From Rhizomucor pusillus (Eukaryota > Mucoromycota > Mucoromycetes > Mucorales > Lichtheimiaceae), in contig FWWN02000432.1 in the NCBI GenBank assembly GCA_900175165.2, positions 124,001-188,000 on the forward strand: a DNA stretch of 64,000 nucleotides, written 5' to 3'. Position numbers and translations under genes: made by a program. A model generated the notes under the pieces. It did no database searches, had not been told where the DNA came from, and saw nothing but the letters and a program-made list of their open reading frames with translations. This document shows, one piece after another, positions 58,389-64,000 of this stretch (its first letter is position 1; every line of letters begins with the position of its first letter).

Positions 58389-60372
58389 GGGCGACGGCTT
58401 GTGAGTCAAGGATAACCTGGATGTAAAGGAGATAATAAAGAAGAAGAAGAAAAAGAAGAAAAATGTTGCTAAATGGTTGCAGGGGGTAATGTACGATTTT
58501 TTTCTTTCTTCATTCACATCCAACCCTTGCATGCAACTATCGCAAAACTATCATCACAAGTTCATCGGTGGCGGACTATCAACGCTGTAATTCAATGGGC
58601 TGACACTTTGCTTATGTCTCCTTCTTGCTAACACTAGTGAAAATTATATCAGAAACTCGGCCAGATTAGCAAATGCCACGAAGAAAACTTTAATTGTTGA
58701 AATGCAGCCAATTGATTGCCAGGTACGACGATAACCCCTTCATTTTCAGGCCCATGATGGTTCAACGTGCGGAGAAAGATGAGAGCGAAGACCCCACCTT
58801 TTTGTCTTCTTTTGGTCTGAGCTGATGCTTCTTTCATGCCGCACCATCCTTGTCTATCTATAGAGCCTTGCTTCAACCCTCAGTGTAGATGCAACTCCAA
58901 ATATGATGCGTGCACTAGTCTCAGTTAAAAATAAACTCGAAAAGCTTTCAATTTGTGGTTAAATTAACTATGTATCAGTTTTGTGAGTATACAAATAGAC
59001 GGGAAGACATTTCAGGCTGTTGCCCAAATGGATTTGCACAGGATTAATTTAAATGCGGTACCCATCTGGCTTGGTAATCAATATATTTTCCAGAAACACA
59101 TGCTTCAATACTAAAAGAGTATTTGATAGTTATTTGACGATAATCCTGGTACCTATCGTCGATACAGACATCTTCACTAAGAGTTGCCGATCCTTTATCA
59201 CATCCAACCTTTATATGGTGCAGTGTAATCAATCTACATTGCAGTTTGCAAATATTGATTCGTTGCGTCATTAACTGCTTTAACAGGGCATTCTTTCAGT
59301 TGTATGTAGTGACCAGAAACAATGATCAGGTATGAAAGGAAAAAAGCTTATCAATTTGGGCCAAATGTGAGCACAAAGATTGTGTCGTGTGATGGACACT
59401 GACTCGGAACTACAATGCAAAGAAAGCATGACAGGTGATACATTTGAGTTGATCCCGTATCGACAGCTGCATTTTCAATTTTGTATCTGCATGCAAGCAA
59501 GCTCAGAAGCTATATGATAGAGCATACATTCAATAGATCGCCGTTGCCCTGAACTATGTAGCGACTGCTGTAACGGCAATCATAACATAGGTTACAGAGC
59601 TTTAAGGGTCATGAAAAAATTCCAAATGCAGATATTGAACGTGGCGTTTGATTATGCCTAGTACAACATTATGGTAGCAACTAAGCCTTACAACATGCAT
59701 GATTTGGCCATATTCCCGTTTGCGATTTGCTGGGAATGGTCCAGCGACTTTGAAGAATAAATTGGTGCAGAGAGGACATACAGAATGCGCATGTATCGTA
59801 GGAATCATTGTACAACAAGCATATATGGTTTGTTGCGGGGAAGTTTGATGCTCCGAATGCTTCCAGTACATACTGTACGTAGCCGACTGTCCTACAGCAA
59901 GAAGTCAAGTGCGAAACCATGCAAACAGTTACATGGTTCCTCCCATGATGTACACAGCTGGAAATGGAAATAGCTTTCCTTTCTGTACTTCTCCATGTGA
60001 CATTATTTGCAAAATTGTTTGTTCTTCACGTTGTACAACGAAGACTAAGCGGTATAAATACCGTTCGGTGTTTCTTTGACGTGATATCGCAACAAAGTCG
60101 TCATGTCTGATACGATATCTCTTTTGTAATCCGTCTCTATCTATACTTACAGTTCATAAAGCATAGCATACGTTTCAAAGCTAATGGGTATAATAAACGA
60201 ATTGAAGATAGTCGGCTGACAGCAGCTGCTGGGAAAAAGTCGTATGTTTCCATGGATTCGGACTTGGTTTTGTTTCGTACCATGGTTACCGGCTCATTCC
60301 GTGCCCAAACATTTTTCAGCTTTCGGCTGATTTCCTTTGCACGTACAAAAACTCCTCTCTCACCCCTAGTCA
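58389..60372. other. Intergenic, 2.0 kb, between divergent genes
   Basis: Holds the promoter and leader of the F-box gene (a purine-rich run AAGAAGAAGAAGAAAAAGAAG, 58439-58459, on the plus strand lies just upstream of its start) and of the small gene at 60373. Several ORFs of 60-90 codons on both strands have no family pattern. No RNA gene seen. Confidence 0.55.
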
Positions 60373-60834
60373 ATGAAGGCTTTGTCTCCTCTGATGAACT
60401 TTAAAGATCAGAGCCATCTCTACGACGATAGCTGTGGTTATTGCGCACCTGATCTCTATACCTTTGGCGATGATTACCTTGTGCTTCCGGTTAATCCAGT
60501 CGAGACATTCCCATACAACTATCTCGTCAGTCTCTTCACTGCGCCAGACATGGCGCAGTACCTAGTCCAAGCTAGCGTAACTGAAGATGTCCATGCGCTG
60601 CCGATCCACTTACAAAGACTCATCAGCGAAGCCAAGGAGGAAGCAGTGTTGGAACGTATTAAGGCCAAACAGCAATCCGACAAGCAGCAGAGTGAACTTA
60701 TTGCGCTGAAACGACTACAACGAGTACGCGACTACGTGTGGGCACGATCCAGCGGTGATGTTGCGAACTTGATGAGTGCGCTGACAGAGCTTATTTCTGA
60801 CGAAGACGAGCTCGAAAGCATTCTTGATATTTAG
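60373..60834 (+). CDS. Small protein of unknown function
   Basis: A single exon of 153 residues with a good start context (AGTCAATGAAGG). I do not recognise it. The N-terminal half is polar and rich in Asp, Tyr and Cys (DDSCGYCAPDLYTFGDDY) followed by PVNPVETFPYNYLVSLFT. Residues ~90-130 are strongly helical and charged (AKEEAVLERIKAKQQ, LIALKRLQRVRDYVWAR), likely a coiled coil, and the C-terminus is acidic (DEDELESILDI). There is no signal peptide or transmembrane helix. Codon-level openness and the compositional order suggest a real gene. It converges on the DUF4112 gene. Confidence 0.6.
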   Translation: MKALSPLMNFKDQSHLYDDSCGYCAPDLYTFGDDYLVLPVNPVETFPYNYLVSLFTAPDMAQYLVQASVTEDVHALPIHLQRLISEAKEEAVLERIKAKQQSDKQQSELIALKRLQRVRDYVWARSSGDVANLMSALTELISDEDELESILDI

Positions 60835-61142
60835 TGAGACGATATATGCGCATCGTCAAGTCTACTTGCTTCTTTCTATGTTGACCTTTTGCACAGTACT
60901 CTCCAACCCGTCCGTCGTTCCCAGTCATGTGCACCCACTCTACAAATGCTCACGTACACATGCACACGCCTTACTCTTTTCAGCACTACTCCTTCTTTTG
61001 CCACAATTAACATTCTCATGCAACCAATAATACCCTTAACTTCTTTTCCTGTCAATTGATCCCATTTCTTTTCGTTGCATTTTCTTTGTAAATTCCAAAC
61101 AAGAAAAACTAATAAAAATTTGAAAATTTTAGCACAATAGTA
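60835..61142. other. Intergenic between convergent genes
   Basis: 308 bp. Pyrimidine-rich on the plus strand; holds both 3' UTRs. AATAAAAA at 61109-61116 is a likely polyadenylation signal for the plus-strand gene. Confidence 0.55.
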
Positions 61143-62090
61143 TTACTTGATCTTGGTCTTGATATCTTGAGAAGAAGGAAGGTGTGATAAGGCAGATACA
61201 CTGAAATGCCGCAGATCACCAGCTAATTGAAGCCAGGATTTTTCACCTATAGACCGTCGATAATAAGGCTCTGTCTCGAGCGTGGTAGTAGATGACGATG
61301 CCGTGGAGGTAGATGCTGTTGATGTTGTCGTCGTTGTATCTTGCAATTTCTCGTGTTCTAGGTAATCCACCAAGGCTTCGTAGTTCCAAAGGTTTGCCTT
61401 GTAGAATATGTCAATGAATCCACCGATGATGGGAATAGATCCAAGAGCTAGATCTATAAACAAAATCAGTAAACAAAACATCGTTCGATGCTTGTTTTCC
61501 TTACCTATGACAAGATTAATTAACATGCGAAGCAACAACCAGAGAGGAATCCCAAACAGCGTTGACAGATACACTATATATCACAGGATCAAAAATATTT
61601 TCAGTGAGAACAGTAAAAAGTGTCACAACATTGCATAAACCTGACCTTGGTATAGCGTGAACAAGGAGCCTGCGAAACCGCCAATGAATGGAATGAAACT
61701 CTGCATAGAAAAAAACGTTTCAACCTTAGAAGCCCGCTCCTTTTGCATGACATGAAATTTCACACGTCGGCTTACGAGCACAGAGTCGAGACCGAGAGGA
61801 ATGGGCGAACTGGGAACGGCATTGTCCAGCCAATGAGCAAGGCGTCCAATCTTGTTCAGCAGCTTTTCGCGTTTCATTTCAGACATTGTCTTGCGTGGAG
61901 TCGTGTAGTGAAGGTACTCAAACTGCATTTCCAACGACGTTTCTTTTGCCGAACCTTTGGGTCTGTATTGCTCGGCCTTTTGAGGGATCTTGAGCCGTCT
62001 GTAGATATAGTTTTGGAAAATCATCATTAATGTAGACCAAAGTATGAAAGAACAAAGGATCGCGCTGGATCTGCGTTCTGGATAGATCAT
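61143..62090 (-). CDS. DUF4112 membrane protein
   Basis: Four exons on the minus strand (62090-61776, 61700-61646, 61573-61505, 61453-61143) give 249 residues. After a single hydrophobic segment near the N-terminus (SAILCSFILWSTLMMIFQNY) comes a charged part and then the DUF4112 core: LAHWLDNAVPSSPIPLGLDS, FIPFIGGFAGSLFTLYQVYL, GIPLWLLLRMLINLVIDLAL, GSIPIIGGFIDIFYKANLWN. The paired P-x-x-G-G/D-x-x-D turns between hydrophobic segments are the hallmark of the family, which is found in bacteria and fungi and has no known role. The C-terminus has a Thr/Ser run (TTTTTSTASTSTASSSTTT). Start ATG 62090 gives the hydrophobic N-terminus; a shifted frame from 62102 is not coding-like. Confidence 0.85.
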
Positions 62091-64000
62091 CAAAACCCAT
62101 GTTTACCAATCTTGGCAAAAGTGACGCAACTACGACGAATTCATCCTACGCTGATCCAAAGGGCAATAATGTATATCACTATCACTAACTACTTTACAAA
62201 AAAAGAGCTTTCTGTACTACCTTTCTGAAAAATACCTAATTCGCACTTTGGAAACTGCATACTCGGTTTTCCATCCTTTTCGTGATGAAGATGGAGTTGT
62301 CCCGCTTTTGCGGCTCTGGGACTGCTCATCGGATACGACAAGGGATGTAGTTTTGCTCTATGTTGGGATCGAAAAATAATATCTATTTGTACTTCAACGA
62401 TTAACATCACTGCTCCAAAGGTTCCTAAGTTAGGATACATCTGTAGCAATATTCTCAGGGAGTATATATAGCAGGTTAATGAAGCACTGTACAGGCGTTA
62501 TGATCCATCGGTATGGCTACTGGCAGCTCAGTCGTAGAGCTCGAATTCGGTCGGGCAAGACCCGGTAACGGTCATCGCAAATAGACCAACCGGTCGGTCA
62601 TTTGAACTGTCCACTAGGAGCGTTTTATATTTTGCAATGAATTACGATGTTCTGCTGTGCAAGGTTTGGAAGAAGTATGCCTCTGAGATATCAGCGAAAG
62701 CCATAGGGAGGCTCGACTTCATAACTGCATACATAAGCAGCTGGATGTTCCGGAGAAAATTGTAGGTCTTGCGATACCACAATGCAAGATATTTGTGAAT
62801 TCTTTGATTTTGGTAAGACCGCAGGAGCATGCAGAGATACATAAACATTTATGAGTGTCCGAAGGTGGCCCCAAAATATCAATACTAAATGCCAACAGCA
62901 ACATCAACAACAACCACCACCACCTGGAATATGATCTAAGATCCGTCGAAAGATACATCCATGAACACGTGGAGGAAAATACGTACTGCAAACGCTCAAT
63001 AACCTGCTATGTAAGCCTTCATATGTAACAATCGCTTAGAATGAACGGGGACATGAACGTTTACAAACGTGGCTCGACCGACGGTCAACGGTCTACATAA
63101 AAGGACAGTGTGCTGTAAGACCGTCAGTCGCGGTTCTAAGAAGATGTCCTGTCCGTTTTGGGACCGGACCGATCTCTCATGGCCCGTTTGGAGCCTTACC
63201 ATCGCATCAGTTAATGGAATAAGCGTAGTATTACTTACCACTAAGTGGGAGAAAATATCTTCATATGATCGGCTCTATTTTTTTCCGTACACCCGACATT
63301 TTCATCGTGAATGACAGCCCCCTTTCTAACTGAAAACATAGAGATTTGGGATTTGGCAAGCTCGCGCAGCGAGCGAGCTGTGTTGCGTTCTTTTTCGGAA
63401 AAAGCAAGCAATGTTTCATCCTCGAGCGAAGCGAGAGCGAAACATGCTTGTCTACTTTTAATAAAAATCATGAAAAAGAATTTCTTTTCGTAGCTAATTC
63501 GCAAATTGAGTATGGCCTCAAAACACCCTCGCAACCACCATTGGCTGCCTGGGTCGTGAGAAACATCTCTTTCATCAAGCATAAAAGGTGGTATACTCTT
63601 TACAATCGGGGAAGGTTATATGCAGTTGGGAAAAGGCATTTTTACTGTTTTCATATCTGCGTTTTGTTGAGTCTTTCTTTCAGAACAATAATGGACTTCA
63701 TGCAAGAGCACCCAAATATTACCCCGCGACGTTCTTGCAACAGCCGTGGTCGAACAGACCATTTAAGACGCTCGAGTCGTTTGTGTCCGCACAACCCACG
63801 TTTCAATAGATCGACAGAGCGAGAACAAAATGAGCAACAAACAAGGTCTAGCCCATAATTGAATACTCTTCAGATAATGTACTCTTCACCACTAAATAAC
63901 AGGCAAAGTTTAAGGATCAAGCATAGAATCCACGTTTTTGTACCAAGCCTTGGTATTCCCGAACCTCGCTGTATTTTTGCGTGAAGCGCATCGCGACGCC
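62091..64000. other. Gene-poor right end with hairpin repeats
   Basis: No gene is supported over 1.9 kb. The 170-codon ORF 63346-63858 is mixed-composition and includes hairpin text, so I do not call it. Two hairpins lie at 63360-63374 (GCTCGC/GCGAGC) and 63405-63448 (long imperfect arms around AAGCA-TGTTTC). The last 25 bp carry an inverted copy of text at 52866-52887. These suggest the edge of a repeat-rich block continuing outside the window. Confidence 0.55.
63360..63448. repeat. Two GC-rich hairpins
   Basis: First, GCTCGC-GCA-GCGAGC at 63360-63374, a perfect 6-bp stem. Second, at 63405-63448: left arm AAGCAATGTTTC, right arm GAAACATGCTT, which pair over 11 bases with one bulged A, plus an inner CTCG/CGAG pair around AGCGAAG. 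Both lie within about 90 bp and share CTCG/GCGA words. No sign of a rho-type or RNA-gene context. Confidence 0.7.

Noticed and set aside
62521..62600. tRNA-like A-box (CAGCTCAGTCGTAGAGC)
   Set aside because: There is no matching B-box (GGTTCGAATCC-like) at the correct spacing and no acceptor stem pairing.
63346..63858. 170-codon plus-strand ORF near the right edge
   Set aside because: Its translation has no family pattern, contains hairpin-derived text and changes composition abruptly; no start context or introns support it.

Overview
The window is nuclear DNA of a filamentous fungus, most likely a Mucoromycota species (Mucorales-like). The evidence is the large number of short spliceosomal introns (about 40-80 nt), a secreted T2 ribonuclease very close in wording to RNase Rh of Rhizopus, a Mucoralean-style homeodomain factor, a KIF4/KIF21-type kinesin, and decayed PD-(D/E)XK-type accessory genes and Ty3/gypsy and Tc1/mariner relics of the kind common in these genomes. 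No species call is possible from sequence alone. Coordinates of multi-exon genes were built by hand from splice sites and reading frame; exon lists are given in each entry.

Left part (1-22.4 kb) is mostly housekeeping. It holds a 5'-truncated kinesin-4, WDR89 and a FIT2/Scs3 lipid-droplet protein sharing a 122-bp divergent promoter, a broken Rpn-like nuclease gene, a 2.8-kb gene-poor stretch with a gypsy chromodomain scrap, a Gyp5/EVI5-like TBC protein, eIF2D and TRAPPC5 converging with only 30 bp between stops, mitochondrial uL15, a mitochondrial PPR protein, a ricin-B-like lectin and a VC0807-like membrane protein.

Middle part (23.8-44.2 kb): PEX16, a GT62 mannosyltransferase (Mnn9/Anp1/Van1), Paf1, a Pex23-family dysferlin-domain protein, dynactin p24, a GT15 mannosyltransferase (Kre2/Mnt1), a homeodomain factor, alpha-tubulin, a relic of a second alpha-tubulin tail, a gypsy integrase remnant, and the kinetochore protein Nuf2. 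Peroxisome biogenesis (PEX16, Pex23-like), Golgi mannosylation (GT62, GT15) and microtubule functions (kinesin, p24, alpha-tubulin, Nuf2) recur. These are physically near each other but not arranged as operons, and I infer no co-regulation.

Right part (44.2-64 kb) is gene-poor accessory DNA. It has two further broken PD-(D/E)XK-type genes, a Tc1/mariner element with a single stop in its transposase, a secreted T2 ribonuclease, an F-box/WD40 protein, a small unknown protein, a DUF4112 membrane protein, and GC-rich hairpin repeats near 52.5-52.9 kb and 63.4-64.0 kb.

The most notable observations are three independent decayed PD-(D/E)XK-like genes of different subtypes, GC-AG introns with a GCAAGT donor in PEX16 and NUF2, loss of the catalytic Gln finger in the TBC protein, a tail-to-tail alpha-tubulin relic, and a 20-nt microexon in the lectin gene.
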